NCBI GenBank assembly: GCA_944322675.1
Contig: CALUPO010000010.1
Coordinates: 1 to 64,000 of the forward strand
Reading direction: 5' to 3'
Origin: Candidatus Gastranaerophilales bacterium
GTDB taxonomy: Bacteria; Cyanobacteriota; Vampirovibrionia; Gastranaerophilales; Gastranaerophilaceae
Length of the DNA stretch: 64,000 bases
Positions 34,301-43,713 of the stretch are shown here, in pieces. Each line of letters starts with the position of its first letter. The first letter of the stretch is position 1. The position numbers and the translations under genes were made by a program. The notes beneath the pieces were generated by a model. The model had not been told where the DNA came from. It ran no database searches and saw only the letters and a program-made list of their open reading frames with translations.

Positions 34301-34945
34301 ATGAAGCAAGCAACAAGTTTTGGCATGAAGATAAATAACCAAACCATGAACCAAAAGGATAAGGTTAGTTTTGGAGTTCCGTTTTTGGATGATTTGTGGG
34401 ATTTCACCCAAGATGTTGCTGGTTTTTGCGGTAAGTTTATAGGTACTCCAATAGGTTGGATTTCAAATGAGATACATGAGGGTGTAAAATCAATTATTGA
34501 TGAACCAAGCATTCCACGAGAACGTGAAGCAAGGCAAATTGTTAACACTTATACAACAGGAAATGCCGTATGTGCTTTAACTGTTGGTCAAGTTACAGGA
34601 CTTGATGCCATACCTTTATACGCTGCACAAACAAAAATGGTACGAGAAATAGGCGAAGATGCTTATAATTTATCAGAAAGAGAATTAGAAGAACTTGGAA
34701 AAGAGGTAAAAGTAGACATTTGTGCAAAAGTTGGTACCGGTATTGGTGGTGGTACAATGATGGCTGTTGATTATGCTGCTAAAAAAGCAGGTGAAAATGC
34801 CGCTGCTGCGACTGCAACAGAAATTGTTGGTGCAATTCCTTTTTTTGGTCCGATTGTAAAATCAGGTACAGCTAGTACATTAACAAAAATATTAGGCGAA
34901 GATACAATAAAAGCTTGCAAAAAAATTGTCCGTAAAAGAAATTAG
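34301..34945 (+). CDS. Module gene A2: F-G-motif protein with DUF697-like C-terminal part
   Basis: A 214-residue paralogue of A1. The first 25 residues are almost the same (TSFG at 5-8, VSFG at 22-25), followed by EPSIPREREARQIVNTY and the small-residue-rich end (AIPFFGPIVKSGTASTLTKILGEDTIKACKK). The middle differs strongly (GTPIGWISNEIHEGV), so only the ends are conserved. It lies behind the duplicated uvrA tail and leader and heads the second module copy. Confidence 0.7.
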   Translation: MKQATSFGMKINNQTMNQKDKVSFGVPFLDDLWDFTQDVAGFCGKFIGTPIGWISNEIHEGVKSIIDEPSIPREREARQIVNTYTTGNAVCALTVGQVTGLDAIPLYAAQTKMVREIGEDAYNLSERELEELGKEVKVDICAKVGTGIGGGTMMAVDYAAKKAGENAAAATATEIVGAIPFFGPIVKSGTASTLTKILGEDTIKACKKIVRKRN

Positions 34946-34965
34946 GCTATTTGGGAGAAATTATT

Positions 34966-35490
34966 ATGATAAATTTAAACCATATGCAAATTTATAATAA
35001 ATATAATACTTTTGGACAAAATAAAAAAAATAATCAAACACAAAGTTTAAATAATAATGAAGCGGATATTAAATTAAAATATCCGTTTCATTACGGTAAA
35101 AATATATTGATTGATTTGCCAATAGCAATATCAGCATATTCAAGTTTAAAAAAGGATGAAAAATTTTTAAAAACCCTTGTTATATTAACCTCAATAGTTT
35201 TTGGATTTGCAAATATTGGCGAAATTAATATAAAGAAAGATAATAAAAATAAAGAAAATAATCTAAAAAAAGTTAAGGGAATGCTTGCATTAAAACAATT
35301 TACAGAGTTAAGTTTTAGTTTACTTTCATGTTTTGCTATAAATAACTTAAGCAAAAGAAATTTACCCAATAAAAAAACAATGAACGTTGGTCTTGGTATT
35401 ATTACAGGATTGGGTGCAATAGCAAGTATAGCAAATAACATTATTGCATATCATAATTTTAAAAAGGAGAATAAAAATAAAGATAGTTGA
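34966..35490 (+). CDS. Module gene B3: small multi-helix membrane protein
   Basis: A 174-residue protein starting MINLNHMQIYNKYNTFGQN (motif NTFG at 14-17). GGGAG lies 8 bases before ATG 34966, so the upstream TTG is not used. Helices fall at about 38-52, 60-76, 108-122 and 138-158. The C-terminal NIIAYHNFKKENKNKDS equals the ends of B2 and C1 in part. Its stop TGA overlaps the TTG start of C2. Confidence 0.65.
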   Translation: MINLNHMQIYNKYNTFGQNKKNNQTQSLNNNEADIKLKYPFHYGKNILIDLPIAISAYSSLKKDEKFLKTLVILTSIVFGFANIGEINIKKDNKNKENNLKKVKGMLALKQFTELSFSLLSCFAINNLSKRNLPNKKTMNVGLGIITGLGAIASIANNIIAYHNFKKENKNKDS

Positions 35491-36374
35491 AAATCAATTC
35501 TATAAACAATAACATAACCTTTAAAAACAATAATAATCAGGATGATACAATAATTCACAGTCCAAAAGATTTAGATTATTCGTATCATCTTTTAAAAAAT
35601 CCAAATATTGCAACAAATTATTATTTATATCGTGTTGCAAGTGATTTTAATAGCACAGGTGCAAAATGGGAAACTAATCAAAATCTTGTTCACCAATTAA
35701 AACAAGACACTATAAAAGCACGTATGGGGAAAAAATTTTTTTTAACAAATAACATAACGCTAAGCCCATTAGAGTTTATTATTGGAACTAGTTTTTGTTT
35801 AATACTATTAACTTACTTGGCTTTAAAAGATTTTAAAAAATTTAAAAAAGATTTTTTGCCAAATAAAATAATGAAAACACTTATACCTTTAACTATGCTT
35901 TTGTTTATATATACACTTATTAGCAATATAAATTATATTTTGACGGGAAAAGAGCCATTAAGTGAAGCAAAAAAGAAAAGGAAATATAAAAATGCATTAA
36001 AACAAATAAATATACCTGACTTTATAAATAAAGATATAAAAAATAAAACACCTGATATGTCAATTCAAGATATTAAAGAAAAAATTAACAGTTTTAAATT
36101 ATATAATCTTGCAAATAAATTTACACTAAACGACAAAAAATATAAAAATGAAGATGAGTTTATAAAAGAAAATAAAGTGCCCTTGAATGCTTTATATAAC
36201 ATTAAACCATATTTAGATGAATCCACCCATCCAAGTCAAGCAGAATGGATTATGTTTAATCTATTATGTGCATATTTCGAGGTAAAATATGGTTTCGTAC
36301 CGGATGATATTGACATAATAGAAATAAAAAGAAAAAGAAAAGAAAAAGAACTAAATACAGATGTTTCTTTGTAA
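35487..36374 (+). CDS. Module gene C2: membrane protein with extended cytoplasmic tail
   Basis: A 295-residue protein beginning MKINSINNNITFKNN (motif ITFK at 10-13) with TTG as start, overlapping the B3 stop (TTGA). The block NLVHQLKQDTIKARM is shared with C1. Two helices lie near 92-112 and 130-150, after which it has a 150-residue charged extension not present in C1. Low GC and Asn/Lys richness match the rest of the cluster. It is the last gene before the convergent pyr operon. Confidence 0.65.
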   Translation: MKINSINNNITFKNNNNQDDTIIHSPKDLDYSYHLLKNPNIATNYYLYRVASDFNSTGAKWETNQNLVHQLKQDTIKARMGKKFFLTNNITLSPLEFIIGTSFCLILLTYLALKDFKKFKKDFLPNKIMKTLIPLTMLLFIYTLISNINYILTGKEPLSEAKKKRKYKNALKQINIPDFINKDIKNKTPDMSIQDIKEKINSFKLYNLANKFTLNDKKYKNEDEFIKENKVPLNALYNIKPYLDESTHPSQAEWIMFNLLCAYFEVKYGFVPDDIDIIEIKRKRKEKELNTDVSL

Positions 36375-36413
36375 ACATACAAAATATGGCAAGATTAAAT
36401 ATCACCGGTTTCT

Positions 36414-39400
36414 TTACCTAAAAAAATCAAAAAAACTTTTACGATAACTGTCAATGGTACGGTAACGTAATTTATAATTTTTTTCTTTATATCGAAATGC
36501 TTCTAAATATGCTCGAGCTGTATCAATTGAAGTGAAACAGGGGATTTGATACATTTCGGCAATTGTCCGAATTTGAAACCCGCTTCTTTGAGAGTCTTTG
36601 CCCAATGTTGGAGTGTTTATGACAAAAGAAAGTCTTCCTTCTTTCATACGTTTTTGAAGTTTGTCTATCATAAATTTCTCAATCATTTTTGAAGGTACAC
36701 CGTTTTTTTCTAAAAACTTATGTGTTCCCCAGGTTGCCATAATCAAAAATCCCAAATCATAAAACCCTCGAATGATATCAAGTGCCGGTTTCTTATAATG
36801 ATCATTTAAAGACACAAGAATCCTTTGTTTGTTTTCCGGAAATTTATAATTTGCAGCTATAAATGCTTTTAAAAGTGCTTTTTTATAACTATAATCAACG
36901 CCTAAAACTTCACCTGTTGATTTCATTTCAGGTGCTAAAGCAGGATCTATACGATTTAGCTTTTGGAAAGAAAATATAGGCATTTTTACACAAACAAGCG
37001 ATGTCTTCTTATTTAAACCTGTTTTATATCCCTGTTCTTTTATTGACTTACCTAAAATTGCATTAACTGCAATATCAACCATAGGAATATTTGTAACTTT
37101 ACTCATAATTGGAACTGTACGTGAAGCTCGTGGATTAACCTCAATAACATAAGGGATATCATTATGAATAATAAACTGTATATTCATTAAACCTTTTATT
37201 TTTAATTCACGAGCTATCTTGGTTGTATATTCCACCATTTTATTTTTTATTTTTTGATTTATGTTTATTGCTGGATAAACACTAATGCTATCGCCACTAT
37301 GAACACCGGCTCTTTCAATATGTTCACAAATTCCGGGGATTATTACATCATAACCATCGGATACAGCATCAAGTTCAGCTTCTTGACCTTCTATATATTT
37401 ATCAATTAATATAGGATGACCGTTTGAAAACTTAAATGCTTCATTTAAATAAGTTTCCAATTCATTTTGATTATAAACAACCTGCATACCACGTCCACCA
37501 ATAACATAAGACGGGCGAACAAGAACAGGAAAACCAATATTTGTATCAATATCTTTTGCTTCATCTAAACTATAAACACCTATCCCTTTAGGTTGAGGTA
37601 TTTCAAGCTTTGACAACAACTTTTCAAATTGTTTTCTATCTTCCACAACATTTATTGAACTTAATGATGTTCCAAGTATTTTAACCCCTCTTTTCTCAAG
37701 TTGAGAAGCAAGATTTATTGCTGTTTGTCCCCCAAATTGAACCATAACTCCATATGGTTTTTCTTTTTCAACAATATTCATTACATTTTCAATATTCATT
37801 GGCTCAAAATACAATCTATCAGCAATATCAAAATCAGTCGACAAAGTTTCAGGATTTGAGTTTATCATAACCGATTGATAGTTATTATTTTTTATAGCCC
37901 AGGATGCATGAACTGAACAATAATCAAACTCAATCCCTTGCCCAATACGTATCGGACCAGAACCTAAAACAATAATATTTTGCTTATCTTTATTTTCGCT
38001 TCTATTCAAAATGTCATTTAACTCACATACTTCACCATAAGTTGAATAAAAGTATGGAGTAGCAGCATTAAATTCACTAGCACAAGTATCCACCATTTTA
38101 AAACAAGCCTTAATATTATTTTCTTCTTTTAACTTTTCAATTATTGTTTCATCAACTCCGGTAATCTTAATAATTTCATCATCCAAAAAACCACATTCTT
38201 TAGCTTTTTTATAAAGATTAAAGTCTAAATGACAAGTTTCAAGTTGTTTATATAAATCAATAATACTTTTAATTTTAAATATAAACCAGTTATCAATTTT
38301 GGTAACATCATGAATTGCACTAATATCAAAATTTCGATACAAAGCACAAGCAACACGGAATATCCTCATATCATCCTGAATTTTTAAAGCTTCAAATAAG
38401 TCATCATTTGATAAACACTCAAACCCACGATTTAAAAGACCTGTATTTTTATCCTCAAGTGAAGTTATCGCCTTTTTAAAAGAACTTTCAAAAGTTCTGC
38501 CTATTGCCATAACTTCGCCTGTTGCTTTCATTTTTGTGCCTAAAATTCTATCACCATAAGCAAATTTATCAAAAGGCCATTTGGGAATTTTAGTAACAAC
38601 ATAATCAATAGCAGGCTCAAAAGCTGCAACTGTTTTTTTAGTAACTGCATTTTTTATTTCATGCATATTATAGCCAATTGCTATTTTAGTTGTAACTTTT
38701 GCAATAGGATACCCTGTTGCCTTTGAAGCAAGTGCAGATGAACGACTTACACGTGGATTGACTTCAATTACATAATATTCATTTGACGTTGGGTTTAAAG
38801 CATATTGAACATTGCATCCGCCTTCTATTTTTAATGCACGAATTATCTTTATAGCTGAACTTCTAAGCATTTGGTATTCTTTATTGTTTAAAGTTTGGCT
38901 TGGAGCAACAACAAAACTGTCACCTGTGTGAATACCAATCGGGTCAATATTTTCCATATTACATATTATGATACAAGTGTCATTTGAATCACGAATAACC
39001 TCATATTCTATTTCCTTAAACCCGGCAATACTCTTTTCAACCAAAACCTGATTTATAGGGCTTTGAGACAATCCAATATTAACTATTTTTTCATATTCTT
39101 CATAAGTTTTGGCAATTCCGCCACCACTTCCGCCAAGAGTGTATGCAGGACGAATAATAATTGGCAACCCTATTTTTTGATAGAATTTATCAGCTTCTTC
39201 AAAGCTTGAAACAATAGCACTTTCAGGAACAGGTTCATTTATTTCAAGCATAAGATTTTTAAACAGTTCTCTATCTTCTGCCATTTTTATTGAATCAATT
39301 GTCGTACCTAAAACTTTTACGTTATATTCCTTTAAAACACCTTCTTTATCCAATTCACAAGCCAGATTTAATGCTGTTTGTCCGCCTAAAGATGCAATAA

Positions 39401-39656
39401 GTCCTTGTGGTTTTTCCTTTTTTATAATTTGAGTTAATGACTCCAAAGTCAAAGGCTCAATATAAACTTTATGAGCTATCATTTCGTCTGTCATTATTGT
39501 AGCAGGATTTGAATTTACAAGGACAACTTCTAAATTCTCTTCCTTTAAAGCCCTGCAGGCTTGAACACCAGCATAATCAAACTCAGCAGCCTGACCAATA
39601 ATTATAGGCCCCGAACCTATTACCAATACTTTTTTTATATCTTTATTAAGCGGCAT
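36414..39656 (-). CDS. carB: Carbamoyl-phosphate synthase large chain
   Basis: A 1080-residue protein with the two ATP-grasp halves of CarB (IGSGPIIIGQAAEFDYAG near 13-30 and LGSGPIRIGQGIEFDY near 560), the RPAYTLGGSGGG and RPSYVIGGRGM phosphate loops, and a C-terminal MGS-like allosteric domain. It makes carbamoyl phosphate from bicarbonate, ATP and ammonia delivered by CarA. GAGGG precedes its ATG. It is the last gene of the pyrimidine operon. Confidence 0.97.
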   Translation of the reverse strand: MPLNKDIKKVLVIGSGPIIIGQAAEFDYAGVQACRALKEENLEVVLVNSNPATIMTDEMIAHKVYIEPLTLESLTQIIKKEKPQGLIASLGGQTALNLACELDKEGVLKEYNVKVLGTTIDSIKMAEDRELFKNLMLEINEPVPESAIVSSFEEADKFYQKIGLPIIIRPAYTLGGSGGGIAKTYEEYEKIVNIGLSQSPINQVLVEKSIAGFKEIEYEVIRDSNDTCIIICNMENIDPIGIHTGDSFVVAPSQTLNNKEYQMLRSSAIKIIRALKIEGGCNVQYALNPTSNEYYVIEVNPRVSRSSALASKATGYPIAKVTTKIAIGYNMHEIKNAVTKKTVAAFEPAIDYVVTKIPKWPFDKFAYGDRILGTKMKATGEVMAIGRTFESSFKKAITSLEDKNTGLLNRGFECLSNDDLFEALKIQDDMRIFRVACALYRNFDISAIHDVTKIDNWFIFKIKSIIDLYKQLETCHLDFNLYKKAKECGFLDDEIIKITGVDETIIEKLKEENNIKACFKMVDTCASEFNAATPYFYSTYGEVCELNDILNRSENKDKQNIIVLGSGPIRIGQGIEFDYCSVHASWAIKNNNYQSVMINSNPETLSTDFDIADRLYFEPMNIENVMNIVEKEKPYGVMVQFGGQTAINLASQLEKRGVKILGTSLSSINVVEDRKQFEKLLSKLEIPQPKGIGVYSLDEAKDIDTNIGFPVLVRPSYVIGGRGMQVVYNQNELETYLNEAFKFSNGHPILIDKYIEGQEAELDAVSDGYDVIIPGICEHIERAGVHSGDSISVYPAININQKIKNKMVEYTTKIARELKIKGLMNIQFIIHNDIPYVIEVNPRASRTVPIMSKVTNIPMVDIAVNAILGKSIKEQGYKTGLNKKTSLVCVKMPIFSFQKLNRIDPALAPEMKSTGEVLGVDYSYKKALLKAFIAANYKFPENKQRILVSLNDHYKKPALDIIRGFYDLGFLIMATWGTHKFLEKNGVPSKMIEKFMIDKLQKRMKEGRLSFVINTPTLGKDSQRSGFQIRTIAEMYQIPCFTSIDTARAYLEAFRYKEKNYKLRYRTIDSYRKSFFDFFR

Positions 39657-39677
39657 TTTTTATTCCCTCTATTTTTT

Positions 39678-39830
39678 CTAAACCTCAAGTTGAATATGTT
39701 TTTTATACTTGGGACGCAAACTTGTAATTTTTAATTTGTTCTCTTTACTTATAAAAAATTTTTTAATATTTGCATGTTTAAATTTATTTCTCATATCATA
39801 ATCACTAAGCTGTACAAATCTATTATCCAT
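39678..39830 (-). CDS. Small basic protein inside the pyr operon, between carA and carB
   Basis: AGGAG stands 9 bases before ATG 39830, inside the end of carA (8-bp overlap). Fifty codons follow (MDNRFVQLSDYDMRNKFKHA ... KKHIQLEV), ending 21 bases before carB. The product is strongly basic (many K/R) with no hydrophobic segment. The overlap, ribosome site and exact fit argue that it is translated. It could be a small regulator or a subunit-interaction peptide, but no family is recognised. Confidence 0.6.
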   Translation of the reverse strand: MDNRFVQLSDYDMRNKFKHANIKKFFISKENKLKITSLRPKYKKHIQLEV

Positions 39831-40923
39831 TATATATATTCTCCTTTTTATTAATTATATCATTTACCCAATTATCAAAAATCAAAGAAGCATCCAATGG
39901 GCCGGGGGATGCCTCAGGATGAAATTGCAAAGCTTTTATATTATATTTTTTTGATTCAAATCCTTCAATTGTGTTATCATTTAAATTTCGATGTGTTACT
40001 TCAATATCACAGGGCAAATTTTCATCCATCACTTTATAACCATGATTTTGAGAAGTCATAAAAACTTTTCCTGACCTCAAATCAATAACCGGATGATTTC
40101 CTCCACGATGTCCAAATTTTAGTCTATCTGTTTTTGCATTTAATGCAAGTGCAAGTATTTGATAACCTAAACATATACCAAATATTGGCATTTTACCTAT
40201 TATTTTTTTTATATTTTCAATTATTAAAGTACAATCTTTAGGATCACCAGGTCCGTTTGACAACAATAAAGCATCAAAATTATTTGCCAATATCTCATCT
40301 GAAGTTGTATTATAAGGTAATATAGTTAAATCAATACCTCGTTTTAAAATTTCTTTTACTATATTATTTTTACATCCAAAATCGATAATACCTAATTTTA
40401 TAGTATTAGGATTATTTTTTTCATATTTTATAATATTTCGAGTTGAAACATAACTTACAACATCTTTTGGAAATTTATACTGTTTTACTTTATGCAATAT
40501 TTCATCAAAATCACAGTTTTGAGTTGTTATTGCACACATTTTAGACCCCTCGCATGCAAGTTTTTTTGTTATAAATCGTGTATCAACATTTGATATACCA
40601 ATAATATTATTTTCAATTAAAAAATCTTTTAACTTTTTTTCTGATTTATAATGTGATTCGTGTTCACATAAATTTTTAATAATTAATCCTTTAGCATATA
40701 TTTTCTCTGATTCCAAATCTTCAAAGTTTACGCCATAATTACCTATTTCACTATAAGTCAAAGTAATAATTTGCTCAGCATAAGAAGGGTCAGTTAGAAT
40801 TTCTGTATATCCAACAAGTGATGTATTAAAAACAAGCTCACCATAATATGTTCCATTTGCTCCAAAAGAGATTCCTTCAAGTATTGTTCCATCTTCAATT
40901 ATAATATATGCTTTATTTACCAT
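39823..40923 (-). CDS. carA: Carbamoyl-phosphate synthase small chain
   Basis: A 366-residue glutamine amidotransferase subunit supplying ammonia to CarB. The class I triad is visible: the nucleophile in FGICLGYQIL, and HPEASPGP with the His-x-Glu near residue 335. The N-terminal CPSase small-subunit domain carries FNTSLVGYTEILTDPSY. The start overlaps pyrF by 11 bp, and the small ORF at 39830 overlaps its end. Confidence 0.97.
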   Translation of the reverse strand: MVNKAYIIIEDGTILEGISFGANGTYYGELVFNTSLVGYTEILTDPSYAEQIITLTYSEIGNYGVNFEDLESEKIYAKGLIIKNLCEHESHYKSEKKLKDFLIENNIIGISNVDTRFITKKLACEGSKMCAITTQNCDFDEILHKVKQYKFPKDVVSYVSTRNIIKYEKNNPNTIKLGIIDFGCKNNIVKEILKRGIDLTILPYNTTSDEILANNFDALLLSNGPGDPKDCTLIIENIKKIIGKMPIFGICLGYQILALALNAKTDRLKFGHRGGNHPVIDLRSGKVFMTSQNHGYKVMDENLPCDIEVTHRNLNDNTIEGFESKKYNIKALQFHPEASPGPLDASLIFDNWVNDIINKKENIYNG

Positions 40924-41665
40924 TGTTTAAGATTTCCTTATATATTTTTTCCATTGTTTCAACTTTATTTAATTCTTTTGTAACAGCACGTCCTAAAACT
41001 ATATAATCAGCACCATTTTGTATAGCATCCCGTGGTGTTGAAATTCTTTTTTGATCATTAACTACTGAAAAAGAGGGTCTAATGCCCGGGCATAAAACTT
41101 TGAATTCATTTCCGCAAGCTTCTTTTATTTTTTTTACCTCAAGTGGTGAAGCCACAACACCTGTTAAACCAGCTTCTTTTGCCAACTTTGCCAGAGTTAA
41201 AACCAAATTTTCTGATTTATTTTCAATATGAAACTCATTTTTTAAAACATCATCATTTAAACTTGTCAAAATGGTAACCCCTAAAACAACAGGCTTAATT
41301 TTATTTTGATTTGTCTTTTTAAAATAAGCAGCATTTGCAGCATTAACAGCTTCATTCATCATTTTATATCCGCCAAGAGCATGGACATTAAAAAAACTTG
41401 CCCCACATTCAATTATATTTCTGGATGCTTCTTTAACTGTATTTGGAATATCATAAAGCTTTACATCTAAAAAATATTTAATATTGTTATCATTCATAAA
41501 TTTAACAATATCATTACCGCATTTTGTATAAAGCTGAAGCCCGACTTTAAATACACCAACATAATCTTTTAATTCATTGATAAGCTTTTTTGCTTCATCA
41601 ATAGTGTCAACATCAAGTGCAAGCACAATTTTTTCCTTGACTTCATCTAATATCTTATTATCCAT
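40913..41665 (-). CDS. pyrF: Orotidine 5'-phosphate decarboxylase
   Basis: A 250-residue TIM-barrel enzyme that converts OMP to UMP, the last step of the pathway. LALDVDTIDEA near the N-terminus and the catalytic DVKLYDIPNTV segment are present, with GADYIVLGRAVT as the C-terminal phosphate loop. It lies 2 bases after pyrC and overlaps carA. Confidence 0.96.
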   Translation of the reverse strand: MDNKILDEVKEKIVLALDVDTIDEAKKLINELKDYVGVFKVGLQLYTKCGNDIVKFMNDNNIKYFLDVKLYDIPNTVKEASRNIIECGASFFNVHALGGYKMMNEAVNAANAAYFKKTNQNKIKPVVLGVTILTSLNDDVLKNEFHIENKSENLVLTLAKLAKEAGLTGVVASPLEVKKIKEACGNEFKVLCPGIRPSFSVVNDQKRISTPRDAIQNGADYIVLGRAVTKELNKVETMEKIYKEILNNGK

Positions 41666-41667
41666 AA

Positions 41668-42813
41668 TTACTTATCCTCACAACATTTTATCATGTTCAA
41701 TTTACCATTTATAATAGTCCCAACAGCTTTACCTTTAAATTCAATTCCATTAAAAGGCGAAACTTTACATTTTGATTTAAATTTTTCTTCATCAACTTTC
41801 CATATTTTATTTTCATCAATAATTGTTAAATTAGCATATGACCCTATTTTTAAATCGTTAAAATCTTTCAAATTTAAAATTTTAGCAGGATTCAAAGCCA
41901 TTTTTTCAACAAGTAAGTCTGAACTAAACCTAGACAATACTGCTCCAATAGCTGTTTCAAATCCAACAATACCATTTGGGGAATGATTATAATCTTTTAA
42001 TTTTTCATCTTTTGAATGAGGTGCATGGTCTGTTGCAATAACATCAATAGTGCCATCAAGCAAACCATTTATAATAGCTTCCATATCTTCCTTTGTGCCA
42101 AGTGGAGGATTCATTTTGTATACACCATTTTTGAAAAGGTCTTTGTTTAAATCATCTTTGTTAAAAGTAAAATAATGAGGTGCCGTTTCACAAGTAACTT
42201 TAATCCCATTCCTTTTTGCTTCGCGAATTAAATCAACAGATTCCTTTTTTGAAATATGAGCAAAATGAAGTTTCCCGCCAACTTCATTTAACATTTCAAG
42301 CTGCCATTTAACTTCATTTGTTTCATCTTCACAATGAGAAATAATAAGTTCACCTGATTTTAAAGCATTTTTAAATAATTCTTTATTTAATATAGGCTTT
42401 CCATCATCAGAAAAAGCAATTGCTCCATTTTCTTTTAGTTTTTTCAAATCAGTCAATGTGTCACCATAAAGACTATTTGTAACTGCACAAATAGGAAAAA
42501 AACCGATTTTTTTATCGGCTTTTTCAATCATTTTATTTAAAATAAAAATATTATCATTAACTGGATTTGTATTTGCCATTGGGCATATACCAACAATACC
42601 GCCATTTAATGCTGATTCAATACCTGAATTGATATCTTCTTTATACTCAAATCCCGGCTCTCTTAAATGACAATGCATATCAATAATCCCGGGAATTATA
42701 GTATATTGACTCACATCATAAACATTTAAAGCACCTTTTAATAAATCGTTTCCAACTTGAGCGATTTTACCATTTTCTATTTTAATTATAACATTTTTTG
42801 CTTTTATTATCAT
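41668..42813 (-). CDS. pyrC: Dihydroorotase
   Basis: A 381-residue amidohydrolase closing carbamoyl aspartate to dihydroorotate. Metal ligands are visible in DMHCHLREPGFEYKED (about 44-59), SHCEDE, HISKKESVD and ATDHAPHSKDEK. It is shorter than the usual 420-430 residue class I enzyme but all metal motifs are kept. It overlaps pyrB by 4 bp. Confidence 0.95.
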   Translation of the reverse strand: MIIKAKNVIIKIENGKIAQVGNDLLKGALNVYDVSQYTIIPGIIDMHCHLREPGFEYKEDINSGIESALNGGIVGICPMANTNPVNDNIFILNKMIEKADKKIGFFPICAVTNSLYGDTLTDLKKLKENGAIAFSDDGKPILNKELFKNALKSGELIISHCEDETNEVKWQLEMLNEVGGKLHFAHISKKESVDLIREAKRNGIKVTCETAPHYFTFNKDDLNKDLFKNGVYKMNPPLGTKEDMEAIINGLLDGTIDVIATDHAPHSKDEKLKDYNHSPNGIVGFETAIGAVLSRFSSDLLVEKMALNPAKILNLKDFNDLKIGSYANLTIIDENKIWKVDEEKFKSKCKVSPFNGIEFKGKAVGTIINGKLNMIKCCEDK

Positions 42814-43712
42814 TTTTGAACAATCTCATTATCACTTAACATTTTTTGAAGTATTGCCATACGAACATAAACACCATTAGTAACTTGTTCTAAAATAGTA
42901 TTTGCATTTTTCGACTTTAATAATTCATCCGTAACTTCAATATCTCGATTTTGAGGACCGGGATGAAGTAAAAGAGCATTTTGAGGAAAATTATTAATAT
43001 CAAGACGATAATTTTTTACATAATGAATCAATGGTATAGTAGTATCAATACGTTCATTCTGAACTCTTAATGCAACAACAGCACAAGCATCTTTCAATCC
43101 TTCATATAAATTATCAAACCAATTTACATTTTTTATATTTATGTCCTGAAAATAAACAGGTGCAACTAGATTAATATTCATATCAAATTTTCGAAAAATT
43201 TCAATATCAGACCTAGCAACTCTTGAATGTAAAATATCACCAACTATTGATATAGTCTTTCCATTTAATGAACTAAAATGCCTTTTTAAAGTGTAATAAT
43301 CTGTCAATGCTTGTGTTGGATGTGACTTTGTCGAACACCCTGCATTAATAAACTTAATTTTTAAATCTTTATTGTTTAAAATTTCATTAAATAATCTTTC
43401 GTCTCCTGTCCTTATAATTAACACATCCATTCCCAAAGCTTCAAGTGTTCTTACTGTGTCAATAAATGATTCTTTTTTTTGAATTGATGACGTTTCTTTG
43501 TTAAAATTAAATACCCTAATTCCGAGATTACGACAGGCAACTTCAAAACTAAAACGTGTTCTTGTCGAATTTTCATCAAAATAAATAACAGCATTTTTTC
43601 CTTTAACTGTTGATTCTATTTTATTCAATTGAAAATCCCTGGCCATTTTAGAAATTTCATCAATTTGCCTTATTGTCAAACTATTTATATCATATAAATT
43701 ATTCAAAATCAT
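42810..43712 (-). CDS. pyrB: Aspartate carbamoyltransferase catalytic subunit
   Basis: This 300-residue enzyme carries the carbamoyl-phosphate loop STRTRFSFE, HPTQALTDYYTL and the C-terminal HPGPQNRD typical of PyrB. It joins carbamoyl phosphate and aspartate. ATG 43712 is chosen because it lies one base after the pyrE stop and AAGGGT is suitably placed; an upstream start would overlap pyrE without reason. No PyrI regulatory subunit gene is present. Confidence 0.96.
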   Translation of the reverse strand: MILNNLYDINSLTIRQIDEISKMARDFQLNKIESTVKGKNAVIYFDENSTRTRFSFEVACRNLGIRVFNFNKETSSIQKKESFIDTVRTLEALGMDVLIIRTGDERLFNEILNNKDLKIKFINAGCSTKSHPTQALTDYYTLKRHFSSLNGKTISIVGDILHSRVARSDIEIFRKFDMNINLVAPVYFQDINIKNVNWFDNLYEGLKDACAVVALRVQNERIDTTIPLIHYVKNYRLDINNFPQNALLLHPGPQNRDIEVTDELLKSKNANTILEQVTNGVYVRMAILQKMLSDNEIVQK

Positions 43713-43713
43713 A

